DNA of 39,962 nucleotides from a virus. The stretch is taken from the IMG/VR virus record IMGVR_UViG_3300017776_000044, positions 1-39,962 of that record; one strand, 5' to 3'. Shown here piece after piece: positions 1 to 6,435 of the stretch. Each line of letters opens with the position of its first letter. Position 1 is the stretch's first letter. The translations under genes were made by a program, and so were the position numbers. Below the pieces are notes generated by a model. It had not been told where the DNA came from. It was given only the letters and a program-made list of their open reading frames with translations, and ran no database searches.

Positions 1-465
1 AAGGACGCGCTGGACGCTTATAGTCACCTGCCACGTGAGGGGGAGTGGACCTATAGGGAAACGGACAAGCTTCTTGCACAGCGTGCGCGTGGCTTGGGCT
101 TAACTGTGTCGGAAGAAATGGAAGACGTACTAGGTGACGCGTGCCTTGAGCGCATTACGTGGCGCTTCGATAGTCAGTATCACGGGGGGGAGCCGGAAGA
201 CTTAGGCGCTTTCCCTATCTGTGAAATTGAAACGCAAATAGAACACGAAGCATTGCCTTCGTGGTTTACTGGCAAGTCTCCCGAAGAACAGCGTGCAATC
301 ATTGAAGACGTGAACCGCGCTTGTGACCACTATGTGCAAGGTACAAGCGGGTGCACCCAGTGGGCGGCGCTCTTAGTTTACAGCACACTAGACGCGGCTG
401 TTTTCTATTCACTGTCTGACAAAGCACTGCGTGAAGCGCACGCTGAAGTCATGGGGGATGCGTAA
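1..465 (+). CDS. Hypothetical early protein, 5'-truncated
   Basis: The reading frame is open from the first base of the window, so the gene begins upstream and its start is not visible. The protein-like sequence before residue 32 argues against the internal TTG at 94, which has no ribosome-binding site. I recognise no family. The visible 154 residues are acidic, with no signal peptide or membrane segment. The stop overlaps the next ATG (TAATG), so it is probably translated together with the methyltransferase-like gene. If the genome is circularly permuted, its promoter and ribosome-binding site would be those at the right end of the window (39926-39954). Confidence 0.75.
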   Translation, partial: KDALDAYSHLPREGEWTYRETDKLLAQRARGLGLTVSEEMEDVLGDACLERITWRFDSQYHGGEPEDLGAFPICEIETQIEHEALPSWFTGKSPEEQRAIIEDVNRACDHYVQGTSGCTQWAALLVYSTLDAAVFYSLSDKALREAHAEVMGDA

Positions 466-1211
466 TGCCTAAGTTTAATTGCGCTCCCACGGGCTTTAAC
501 GTTGTTAGTCTTTTTGACTATACCGGAAACATGGTGCGTCCGTGGGCTGAAGCGGGGCATCATTGCACCATAGTAGACGTGCAACATGAACGAGAAGGCA
601 TGATTGAACACTTTGAAAGCGGGGGTTCAATCATGGCGTTGCGCATAGACTTAAGCGACATCACCAACGTTGCAAAACTTGCGCGATGGAAGCGCCCCGA
701 AATAATCTTTTCGTTCCCGCCATGCACTGACCTTGCGATAAGCGGGGCGTGCCGCTTTAAGGCAAAGCGCCGGGCAAACCCACACTTTCAGACTGAAGCG
801 GCAAACTTAGCGCGTGCAGCTTGGCAAATGGCAACAGTGCTAAAATACGATTTTGGCATGGTTGTTCCGTGGATGGTGGAGAACCCCGTGTCTGTCTTGT
901 CCACCCTATGGCGCAAGCCCGATTATCGGTTTGACCCGTGCGACTTTGGCGGGTGGATACCGGAAAACCAAGCCGCTCACCCCGATTACCCCGAAGTCAT
1001 ACCGGCTCGCGATGCGTACACAAAACGCACGTGCCTATGGACGGGCGGCGGGTTGCGCTTGCCAGAAAAGCGGAGAGTTGAGCCGCAGTTTTTGGCGTCA
1101 GGTCAAACTCCCTTGCAAAAACTTGGGGGCAACAGGCCACGCACCAAGAAGATTAGAAGCGCGACGCCGCGGGGCTTTGCGTTGGCTATGCACGCGGCTA
1201 ACACTAACTAA
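465..1211 (+). CDS. Orphan DNA cytosine-methyltransferase-like protein
   Basis: Probably a C5-cytosine DNA methyltransferase acting on phage or host DNA, perhaps protecting against restriction. Visible motifs in the usual order: an AdoMet-binding-like loop SLFDYTGN (residues 15-22), the catalytic-type FPPCTDLA (84-91, Cys87), and ENP (139-141) in place of the common ENV. The C-terminal segment has TKRTCLWTGG (186-195), typical of the short phage members. At 248 residues it is shorter than a full bacterial enzyme, and a distinct target-recognition domain is not obvious. No restriction endonuclease lies beside it. Its ATG overlaps the stop of the upstream gene. The family call is by motif; activity and target site are unknown. 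Confidence 0.8.
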   Translation: MPKFNCAPTGFNVVSLFDYTGNMVRPWAEAGHHCTIVDVQHEREGMIEHFESGGSIMALRIDLSDITNVAKLARWKRPEIIFSFPPCTDLAISGACRFKAKRRANPHFQTEAANLARAAWQMATVLKYDFGMVVPWMVENPVSVLSTLWRKPDYRFDPCDFGGWIPENQAAHPDYPEVIPARDAYTKRTCLWTGGGLRLPEKRRVEPQFLASGQTPLQKLGGNRPRTKKIRSATPRGFALAMHAANTN

Positions 1212-1214
1212 ACC

Positions 1215-1230
1215 CATGCGTTCACGCATG
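1215..1230. promoter_or_regulatory. Perfect 16-bp palindrome, candidate operator
   Basis: CATGCGT-TC-ACGCATG is a perfect inverted repeat lying 18 bases before the ATG at 1249, in the only gap between the methyltransferase-like gene and the next gene. It contains the core TGCG-N4-CGCA also found at 2157, 39068 and 39155, and with one mismatch at 39926. It could be an operator for the MarR-like protein, or the upstream half of a phage promoter. Confidence 0.5.
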
Positions 1231-1248
1231 CACCGTAGAGGATACAAG

Positions 1249-1569
1249 ATGAACAGTAAGTTACGCACGCCTAAGCGTGCCCAAGGTCCAGACGTGAGCG
1301 GCGCTCCCGCCTACGTTTGGTCCGTCCAGTCCTACGCCAAGCAGAACACCGTGACTGTCTGGCTTGAGCCGCAGTTTGACAAAGACGTGGGCGACTACGT
1401 CTTTCCGGTCGTGGACGTTTACACCAGAGCCGGAACCGCTGAGTTTCGCCACGTGAACAGACGGGACAGGCAAGCCGTCATGCGCAGCGTGCGCCGGGTG
1501 CCTTGGCGGTCTTTGCCAGACGAAGTGATGGACCTAGTGTCTCAACAGTGGAGCCGTGCGTATGACTAA
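1249..1569 (+). CDS. Hypothetical early protein
   Basis: A 106-residue soluble protein of no recognised family, beginning MNSKLRTPKRAQG, with a basic N-terminus and a run of arginines around residues 69-81. The frame is open much further upstream (from 853), but that part only shadows the methyltransferase-like gene. The ATG at 1249 is chosen because AGAGGA precedes it at a suitable distance and the palindrome at 1215-1230 sits in its leader. Its stop overlaps the next ATG. Early position suggests a host-takeover or regulatory role, which is inference only. Confidence 0.65.
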   Translation: MNSKLRTPKRAQGPDVSGAPAYVWSVQSYAKQNTVTVWLEPQFDKDVGDYVFPVVDVYTRAGTAEFRHVNRRDRQAVMRSVRRVPWRSLPDEVMDLVSQQWSRAYD

Positions 1570-1825
1570 GGTTCAACTAATCAGCGCACATCATGGTTGG
1601 CATCGCCCTGGGGGACGTACTCGCTGGGTCTGCAAGGGGGCGTGGCCTGTGTCCCCTCTGCTTGGACCCGAGGTGCTGGAAACTTTCATGCAGGCCCAGA
1701 CGTTCTTGCGTGAGCATCCAAGTCAGCCGCCACTGCGCTGCATTACTATTACAGACGAAGATAATCAAAGCCGCGTCCTGTTGGAACACGATCACACAGA
1801 CGTACGGATGACCCGGTATGAGTGA
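1562..1825 (+). CDS. Hypothetical early protein
   Basis: An 87-residue soluble protein (MTKVQLISAHHGWH...) of unknown family. A GTG codon two codons upstream could also start it; the ATG at 1562 fits the eight-base overlap with the previous stop. The first third is rich in His, Trp, Gly and Arg. The second half (LRCITITDEDNQSRVLLEHD) looks like beta strands. Its end overlaps the tiny membrane-peptide gene at 1818. Confidence 0.6.
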   Translation: MTKVQLISAHHGWHRPGGRTRWVCKGAWPVSPLLGPEVLETFMQAQTFLREHPSQPPLRCITITDEDNQSRVLLEHDHTDVRMTRYE

Positions 1826-1904
1826 AAAGCTAGCAATTTTTTTTCTTATAATTTTTACGATTGTATATTTAATTTGGTGGAGTTTAACTTGGGGAACGAC
1901 ATGA
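1818..1904 (+). CDS. Putative 28-residue single-span membrane peptide
   Basis: Short gene beginning MSEKLAIFFLIIFTIVYL and ending WGTT. After a short N-terminus with one Glu and one Lys comes an unbroken hydrophobic stretch (about residues 5-23) with a Trp pair at its end, the pattern of a one-pass membrane peptide. The ATG overlaps the stop of the upstream gene by eight bases. The TGA overlaps the next start as ATGA, so it fits exactly into the chain of coupled genes. The DNA is markedly more AT-rich than its neighbours, as expected for Phe/Ile/Leu codons. Function unknown; small membrane peptides in this position of T7-like phages often act on the host. The alternative is a chance reading frame in a short spacer. 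Confidence 0.5.
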   Translation: MSEKLAIFFLIIFTIVYLIWWSLTWGTT

Positions 1905-2119
1905 CTGGTTTGGATACGACACATGAAGATGCGCTGGTGCAAGCTTATGAAAACGTGGATTTCTATGCTGACCTGTTGCATTCCTGCATCTTTGAAACGG
2001 ATACTGGGCGTGTAAAAATAAATGTTTCTGATTCAGACTTGATGCGTTCTCTGTCTGGTCTTATGCAATCAATCTGTGAATTTGAGAGGACGTTTGGCTT
2101 GGCCGAGCGGCGCTCTTGA
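1901..2119 (+). CDS. Hypothetical early protein
   Basis: A 72-residue acidic protein (MTGLDTTHEDALVQAYENV...) of unknown family, likely mostly helical. The frame extends upstream to 1874 only through TTG/GTG codons. The ATG at 1901 is preferred because GGGGAAC precedes it and it overlaps the stop of the small membrane peptide as ATGA. It is the last gene before the putative promoter of the regulator-integrase pair. Confidence 0.65.
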   Translation: MTGLDTTHEDALVQAYENVDFYADLLHSCIFETDTGRVKINVSDSDLMRSLSGLMQSICEFERTFGLAERRS

Positions 2120-2142
2120 CGATGGCCTGTCTGCTTTATACG
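2116..2142 (+). promoter_or_regulatory. Candidate host sigma70 promoter for regulator and integrase
   Basis: TTGACG (2116-2121) and TATACG (2137-2142) are separated by 15 bases, slightly short for sigma70. This is the only spacer between the early genes and the MarR-like gene. The expected start of transcription, about 2149, is just upstream of the palindrome at 2154-2174, an arrangement suited to autorepression. Confidence 0.4.
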
Positions 2143-2153
2143 TGTCAGGTGTT

Positions 2154-2174
2154 GCATGCGTAAACGCAATGCAC
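2154..2174. promoter_or_regulatory. Palindrome upstream of the MarR-like gene, candidate operator
   Basis: Imperfect inverted repeat: a TGCATGCGT arm against ACGCAATGCA with one bulged A. The core TGCG-TAAA-CGCA is at 2157-2168. GGGAGA (2178-2183) follows and serves as ribosome-binding site for the ATG at 2190. The core matches those at 1217, 39068 and 39155. Position immediately downstream of the -10 box suggests repression of this promoter. Confidence 0.5.
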
Positions 2175-2189
2175 ATTGGGAGACATTAA

Positions 2190-2537
2190 ATGCAGATAGA
2201 GAAAAAGACAGTAGCCGCATGCGCTTCACAGCTTGAGGCGTTTGCGGTGTCTGACCCCTACATGAGCTTGCCGCAGGTTCTTACTTTTGTGCGGCTGATC
2301 GAGCTACTCGCTGATTCGGAAGACCGTTGGGTGCGGCAGTCGGACGTGAGTGCAGGCGTACCAGTGACGCAGCCCAGCGTAAGTAGGTGTCTAAGTTACT
2401 GGTCTAAGTTTGGAGACCGAAAGCACCACTTTTTAGAGCTAGCACAAGACCCGCAGGATCGGCGGCACATGTTGGTTGCACTAACTGCAAAGGGGCAGGC
2501 GTTCGCCAGGACAGTCTTCCCGCAACTAAGGGAGTGA
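2190..2537 (+). CDS. MarR-like winged-helix transcriptional regulator
   Basis: A 115-residue DNA-binding protein. Residues about 50-75 (RQSDVSAGVPVTQPSVSRCL) form the helix-turn-helix with the recognition helix. DPQDRRHMLVALTAKGQAF (about 88-106) is the beta-wing and following strand typical of the MarR family. MarR proteins are dimers that bind palindromes of about 16-20 bp, often next to their own gene; such a palindrome lies 16 bases upstream. The gene ends overlapping the Shine-Dalgarno of the integrase gene, so the two are co-transcribed. No CI-type repressor is present, so this is the best candidate for the lysogeny regulator or for control of integration. Ligand, if any, is unknown. 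Confidence 0.8.
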   Translation: MQIEKKTVAACASQLEAFAVSDPYMSLPQVLTFVRLIELLADSEDRWVRQSDVSAGVPVTQPSVSRCLSYWSKFGDRKHHFLELAQDPQDRRHMLVALTAKGQAFARTVFPQLRE

Positions 2538-2539
2538 AA

Positions 2540-3394
2540 ATGCAGACTTTATCCAGCGTAATCAAACAGTGCCGCGGCGTTGTCTTCCGCAACCACCGGG
2601 ACCAGCGAGGCGTGCGCCAACACCTTAACGCCCTGTCTCGCAGCTACCTTGGCCCAATGCCAGTTGAGCATGTCACGGCGCAAGACATACTGGCCTTGGT
2701 GGATGACATGATTAATGCCCAAGCCGCTGACGGCACGGTGGTGCACAGAGTGTCAAAGCTGAACCGCGTGTTAGGCTACGCGTTCGACCGTGGGTTGAGG
2801 ACAACGCCACCTCCCAAGGTAAACATCACCCGCCACACTCGACAGCGCGAGTACGAAATCTTGCCCGAAGTGGAAGACGCATTTGCTGCCGAGCTAGCTA
2901 AGAGGGGCGTGCGGTTTGCGCACCTTTTTAAGTTCTTGTTGTACACTGGCGCACGATACGGCGAGGTGACAAGACTAGACTGGGCAAGCGTCTCGGACTC
3001 GCAAGTTACGTTCCTGGCTAGCACTGTTAAGACGGCGAAGGCGCGCACGTTGCCCCTTTTCCCCCCTGCTGCGGCAGCCATTGCTTGCATGCGCGAAGCG
3101 TACAGCACACAACCTGGCCCGTTCCATTGGGCACAGGATCATCACTATTTTTATCGGCGCTGGAATCCAGCCAAGAAAGCGATTGGCCTGCGTGATGAAA
3201 AAGATTTCGTGCCGCATGCGTGTCGTCACACGTGCATCACTCGTCTTGCCCGTGAGGGTATGAGTACGATGCGCCTTCAACAGTGGGGTGGTTGGGCTAG
3301 TCTCACCATGCTACAACGCTACTCTCATCTCGAAGCGAGCCGCGATTTAAGCGACGCCACGCAACGTTATGCGATTGACAAGCCTCCCGCTTAG
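2540..3394 (+). CDS. int: Tyrosine-type integrase
   Basis: Site-specific recombinase of 284 residues (start ATG 2540; AGGGAG lies six bases upstream; an in-frame GTG at 2534 is an alternative). The catalytic set is complete: Arg139 in TGARYGEV, Lys164 or Lys167 in VKTAKAR, His226 and Arg229 in PHACRHTC, Trp252 in QWGGWAS where many members have His, and the nucleophile Tyr261 in LQRYSHL. The N-terminal 100 residues contain a SAM-like core-binding region. It follows the MarR-like gene and its 3' end is 35 bases from a tRNA-Thr segment, the usual int-attP arrangement. This makes the phage temperate or recently so. Confidence 0.95.
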   Translation: MQTLSSVIKQCRGVVFRNHRDQRGVRQHLNALSRSYLGPMPVEHVTAQDILALVDDMINAQAADGTVVHRVSKLNRVLGYAFDRGLRTTPPPKVNITRHTRQREYEILPEVEDAFAAELAKRGVRFAHLFKFLLYTGARYGEVTRLDWASVSDSQVTFLASTVKTAKARTLPLFPPAAAAIACMREAYSTQPGPFHWAQDHHYFYRRWNPAKKAIGLRDEKDFVPHACRHTCITRLAREGMSTMRLQQWGGWASLTMLQRYSHLEASRDLSDATQRYAIDKPPA

Positions 3395-3410
3395 CGGATA
3401 GGAGTCGAAC

Positions 3411-3492
3411 GGCAGGCACGGAGAAAAGTGGTGCTGGTAAGGTGACTCGAACACCCGACCCACGCATTACGAATGCTTTTTCTTTGCCTGCC
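3411..3492. repeat. 8-bp inverted repeat flanking the attP core
   Basis: GGCAGGCA (3411-3418) and TGCCTGCC (3485-3492) are perfect inverted copies that bracket the tRNA-like core. Purine-rich AGAAAA-like tracts lie just inside each. GGCAGG occurs again at 3520-3525. They could be integrase arm-binding sites; the repeat is short and could be chance. Confidence 0.4.
3429..3478 (-). other. attP: Predicted attP core: 3' half of a tRNA-Thr(CGT)
   Basis: Read on the minus strand, 50 bases fold exactly as the 3' portion of a tRNA. There is an anticodon arm with a seven-base loop TTCGTAA (anticodon CGT), a five-base variable loop, a T arm with loop TTCGAGT, a 3' acceptor strand TACCAGC and terminal ACCA. 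The anticodon stem has one mismatch. The 5' half (acceptor strand and D arm) is absent, so this is not a complete tRNA gene. A tRNA 3' segment directly after an integrase gene is the classic attP core, which restores the host tRNA on integration. A threonine tRNA with CGT anticodon is the predicted attB. Confidence 0.85.
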
Positions 3493-3529
3493 ATTAACGT
3501 GACTGTAAGCATTTCACAAGGCAGGAAAC

Positions 3530-6010
3530 ATGACCGCGAATTTTAGACGCGAAGATGAAGCGCAACGCACCGACAGTGCTTCGACGGAACAGCAAGAACT
3601 AAACAAACAGATGAAGCTGCGTGGCCAGCGCGCTTGGGTCAGTGGGTTTCACCGGCGCATGGCTAGCGGTGACGCCAGCACGCTACCACCTCTCCGTCAT
3701 TTGGCAGGTGGTTTGCACGCTGACCTGACAGATAGGTTAGAAAGACTGAGCGTGCAAGCCCCACCCCCAGGACGGTACGCCAAGGGCAAGTGGGCGCTGG
3801 CGCACTACGTCCAAGCGGCCAACGCGGAAGACGTGGCAAGTGTAATCATCGGGCAAACAATGAACCTCACGATGCGCCAGCTCCACGGCATGGCGTTTGC
3901 GCAGTACGCACGCATCATCGGGGAGCGGGTGCAAGATTATGTTCGACAGTCAGCGTACCTGCGTTCGTTTGCAGTTGACGCGTTTGACTACATCGACAGG
4001 GCCAAACGTGAGAGGTACGGCAACCGCATGGTCAAGCGTCGGCATGTCCGCCGGATCATTGATCGGATTGAGGGCTTTGACCCCCTGCCAGAAACCAGCA
4101 TCACGCAAGCCGCCATTGGTTGCGCAGCGTGGCATCTTATGTCTCTCACCAGTAATCTTTGGGAGGTGCAGAAGCGCCTGACGCCCCGTGGCCACTGGCA
4201 ACCGTGGGTTGTCCTGCGTGACGTGGCTTACTTCCACATTCGTGACCTGGCTGAGCAGTTTGGGGCGCGCCGTATGCTCCCGTTGCCTATGGTTGACGTG
4301 CCGGTAGACTGGCAGGCTGAAATGCCGTGGGCTGGTGGGTATAGTGACATTGGCAAGCGTGCGTTGGTTCGGGGATGGACGCGCAAAGACTGTGACTTGC
4401 TGGGACTGAGCCAGCGGCCAGGTCTGCACGGGGACGTTAAGCTTAACCGTATGGTGGCCGCAGTGAACTTGGTGCAGCGCACGAAATTCCGCATGAACCC
4501 CGTGGTCCTAGAAGCTCACCGATGGATTGTCGAGAACGATATAGCGTGCGAGCTATACCCCCGGTTTGTTGAGAAGCCAACGTTTGAGCCAGCCGTGTGG
4601 GACAACACTGAGACACGTCTGGCTGCACGCAGCGAGCTTAAAGTGGCAAGGGTGCAGCGCACCAAAAATCTGCCAAAGCGCAGCACCGCGGCAATCAATG
4701 ACGTACACATGCACATGTTTGAGGGCAAAGAGTTTTATCTGCCTGCTGCCCTGGGTGTGTACGGCAGGATAATGCACCGCCCGATGATTAATCCGCAAAC
4801 AAGTAAGGGCGTGCGCGGGTGCATGGAGTTCGCACACGCTGAGAGAATTGCCGGGGATGACGCTGCTGAAGAGCTGCTTATCTCGATCGCTAACGATTGG
4901 GGCCAAGACAAAGCGACGTTAAGCGAGCGCGTCGCATGGGTTGAAGAGCATGATGGCATGCTGCGCAGTGTGGCGGCTGACTACAAACGTAACCAAGACT
5001 GGCTGGATCAAGAGGCACCGACAATGGCCTTGCGTGCGGCCCTTGAATACAGCGCTTTTAAGGAGGAAGGTCATGCTTTGGACTCGCATTACGTCTGCTA
5101 CAGGGACCAAACATGTTCGGGACCGTCACATTTTAGCTCTATGCTTCGGGACAGCAGCGCTTACGCAGACCTTGGCTTGGTGTCTACACAATATCGACCT
5201 GACATTTATCGCAGCATCGCTGAGCGCGCTGTTGAAATAGCAAGGGGTATCGACACACCCGTCTGTCAAGCGGTGGCGCGGAACGGCATACCACGAAGCA
5301 TAGCCAAGGCGGTTGTGATGCCTGGTGGTTACGGGGGTACGAAGCTTGGAACCTACCGCAAACTGCGAGATGAAATCGTGGGGGCTAGTGTCGCAGGAGA
5401 AATCGAGCGGCCCTTCGAAGACACGTACGCATACAGCAAAGCGCTTAACGAGGTTGTCTGGCTGGCATACGAAGAGCGGCTAAGTCGCACACGGGACGCA
5501 ATGAAGTGGTTGCGCAGCGTGGCCACTGAGTTTGCCGCACAGAACATACCTATGTCGTGGGTGTCACCAAGTGGTCAGCCAATAAAGTTGGCTAAGTGGA
5601 CGCGCAAAGAGCGCAAAATTGAAACTCTGATCGGCGAGCAACTTTATCGCCCTACCTATTGGGCCGATACTAATGAGCTTGACCCCCACCGCATGCGCAA
5701 CACCCTGCCCGTGGCTTTCGTGCACAGCTACGAGGCCGGTTTTCTGCACAACTCTCTTGCTCGTATGGGGGATGATAACGTCCCCATCAATAGCGTTGTG
5801 CCTATCCACGACTGCATTGGCGTGCACGCTAACGCAGTGACACAAACAGTAAGGACTTTTAAAGATGAGTGGTCCCAACAATACGACGGGCAAGAAATCT
5901 TTGACCGGCACTTTGGAGAGTGGCAAGCAATCTGCCCCAAAATTGAAGAGCCGCCAAAAACAGGCAGTGTCCCCTTTGACCTTGCCACCAGTGACTACTT
6001 CTTCCACTAG
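3530..6010 (+). CDS. Phage single-subunit DNA-directed RNA polymerase
   Basis: T7 gp1-type polymerase of 826 residues (T7: 883) that would transcribe middle and late genes. Palm and fingers motifs are clear: motif A DQTCSGPSHFSSMLRD with Asp526; motif B RSIAKAVVMPGGYG with Arg589, Lys593 and Tyr601 at the T7 spacing; motif C PIHDC with His760-Asp761. The C-terminus ends in aromatic residues (SDYFFH), like the T7 foot. The usual D-x-x-G-R element before motif A is degenerate: VYGR with Gly409 and Tyr411 where T7 has Asp421 and Arg423. The N-terminal 300 residues, including the promoter-recognition region, are divergent. Start ATG follows AGGAAAC. It is the first gene after attP. Confidence 0.96.
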   Translation: MTANFRREDEAQRTDSASTEQQELNKQMKLRGQRAWVSGFHRRMASGDASTLPPLRHLAGGLHADLTDRLERLSVQAPPPGRYAKGKWALAHYVQAANAEDVASVIIGQTMNLTMRQLHGMAFAQYARIIGERVQDYVRQSAYLRSFAVDAFDYIDRAKRERYGNRMVKRRHVRRIIDRIEGFDPLPETSITQAAIGCAAWHLMSLTSNLWEVQKRLTPRGHWQPWVVLRDVAYFHIRDLAEQFGARRMLPLPMVDVPVDWQAEMPWAGGYSDIGKRALVRGWTRKDCDLLGLSQRPGLHGDVKLNRMVAAVNLVQRTKFRMNPVVLEAHRWIVENDIACELYPRFVEKPTFEPAVWDNTETRLAARSELKVARVQRTKNLPKRSTAAINDVHMHMFEGKEFYLPAALGVYGRIMHRPMINPQTSKGVRGCMEFAHAERIAGDDAAEELLISIANDWGQDKATLSERVAWVEEHDGMLRSVAADYKRNQDWLDQEAPTMALRAALEYSAFKEEGHALDSHYVCYRDQTCSGPSHFSSMLRDSSAYADLGLVSTQYRPDIYRSIAERAVEIARGIDTPVCQAVARNGIPRSIAKAVVMPGGYGGTKLGTYRKLRDEIVGASVAGEIERPFEDTYAYSKALNEVVWLAYEERLSRTRDAMKWLRSVATEFAAQNIPMSWVSPSGQPIKLAKWTRKERKIETLIGEQLYRPTYWADTNELDPHRMRNTLPVAFVHSYEAGFLHNSLARMGDDNVPINSVVPIHDCIGVHANAVTQTVRTFKDEWSQQYDGQEIFDRHFGEWQAICPKIEEPPKTGSVPFDLATSDYFFH

Positions 6011-6182
6011 CCCCACCCCCCGTAAACGTAAAGCAAAGGTAAAAGCTTGTGAAAATTGCCGACACATCTTCAAACGCAAGGTTAGCGGAACAACTCTCAG
6101 AACTGAGTGCCGCCGATACCCTGCCCCCGTACCAGTCACTCACGACTACGGATGCGGAGAACATGCGCCTTCGACTCATTAG
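5865..6182 (+). CDS. Small Cys-rich putative zinc-binding protein, nested start in RNAP gene
   Basis: A 105-residue basic protein starting inside the 3' end of the polymerase gene, in another frame; AAGGA lies nine bases before its ATG. The N-terminal 60 residues are low-complexity (Lys, Ser, Thr, Pro). The C-terminal part has CENCRHIF, then TECRRYPAPVPV, then YGCGEHAP. This is the four-cysteine pattern of a widespread small phage/bacterial domain that looks like a zinc knuckle. Overlap with the polymerase is about 146 bases. The conserved Cys pattern, unlikely in a chance frame, supports it. Role unknown. Confidence 0.7.
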   Translation: MSGPNNTTGKKSLTGTLESGKQSAPKLKSRQKQAVSPLTLPPVTTSSTSPTPRKRKAKVKACENCRHIFKRKVSGTTLRTECRRYPAPVPVTHDYGCGEHAPSTH

Positions 6183-6435
6183 ATTGTCTGACGACCTGTC
6201 CATGTCAATCTCCACAGACGGGACAGCGTGCCTATACGATAGCCACCAACTGGACAAGTTGGAAAGCTTGGAGACAAGCAAAGAACAGATGGCGTTGCTT
6301 GACCGTGCCACGGTCGTAGACTTGGACGCTGACGAAGTGCATGCGATAGCGCAATTGCTGAGCTTGCACGTAATTTTTCAACTGATTACCGACGACGAAG
6401 AGGATGACGACGATGACAATTCAACCGTTCACTGA
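6163..6435 (+). CDS. Hypothetical acidic protein
   Basis: A 90-residue protein beginning MRLRLIRLSDDLSMSI and ending in a strongly acidic tail (DDEEDDDDD). The frame is open upstream to a GTG at 6049, but that part lies over the zinc-binding protein. The ATG at 6163 has GGAG five bases before it and is preferred. It overlaps both neighbours (20 and 23 bases). No family recognised; the acidic tail next to the SSB gene resembles tails that bind replication proteins, which is only a suggestion. Confidence 0.65.
   Translation: MRLRLIRLSDDLSMSISTDGTACLYDSHQLDKLESLETSKEQMALLDRATVVDLDADEVHAIAQLLSLHVIFQLITDDEEDDDDDNSTVH

Noticed and set aside
50-60. CTATAGGGAAA, resembling the end of a T7 promoter.
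   Set aside because: It lies inside a coding frame, and the preceding bases do not match either T7 or the TGCG-N4-CGCA elements.
853-1248. Upstream open extension of the gene at 1249 (frame open from 853).
   Set aside because: It lies entirely within the methyltransferase-like gene, has no ribosome-binding site, and the translated sequence is low-quality (many Arg, Trp and Cys). The start at 1249 has its own leader.
3429-3478. Complete tRNA-Thr gene.
   Set aside because: Only the 3' half can be folded; the bases that should hold the D arm and 5' acceptor strand do not pair. Listed as attP core instead.
5564-6139. Minus-strand open frame of 191 codons opposite the polymerase gene.
   Set aside because: It lies opposite strong coding sequence, has no recognisable domain or ribosome-binding site, and no minus-strand gene is credible anywhere in the window.
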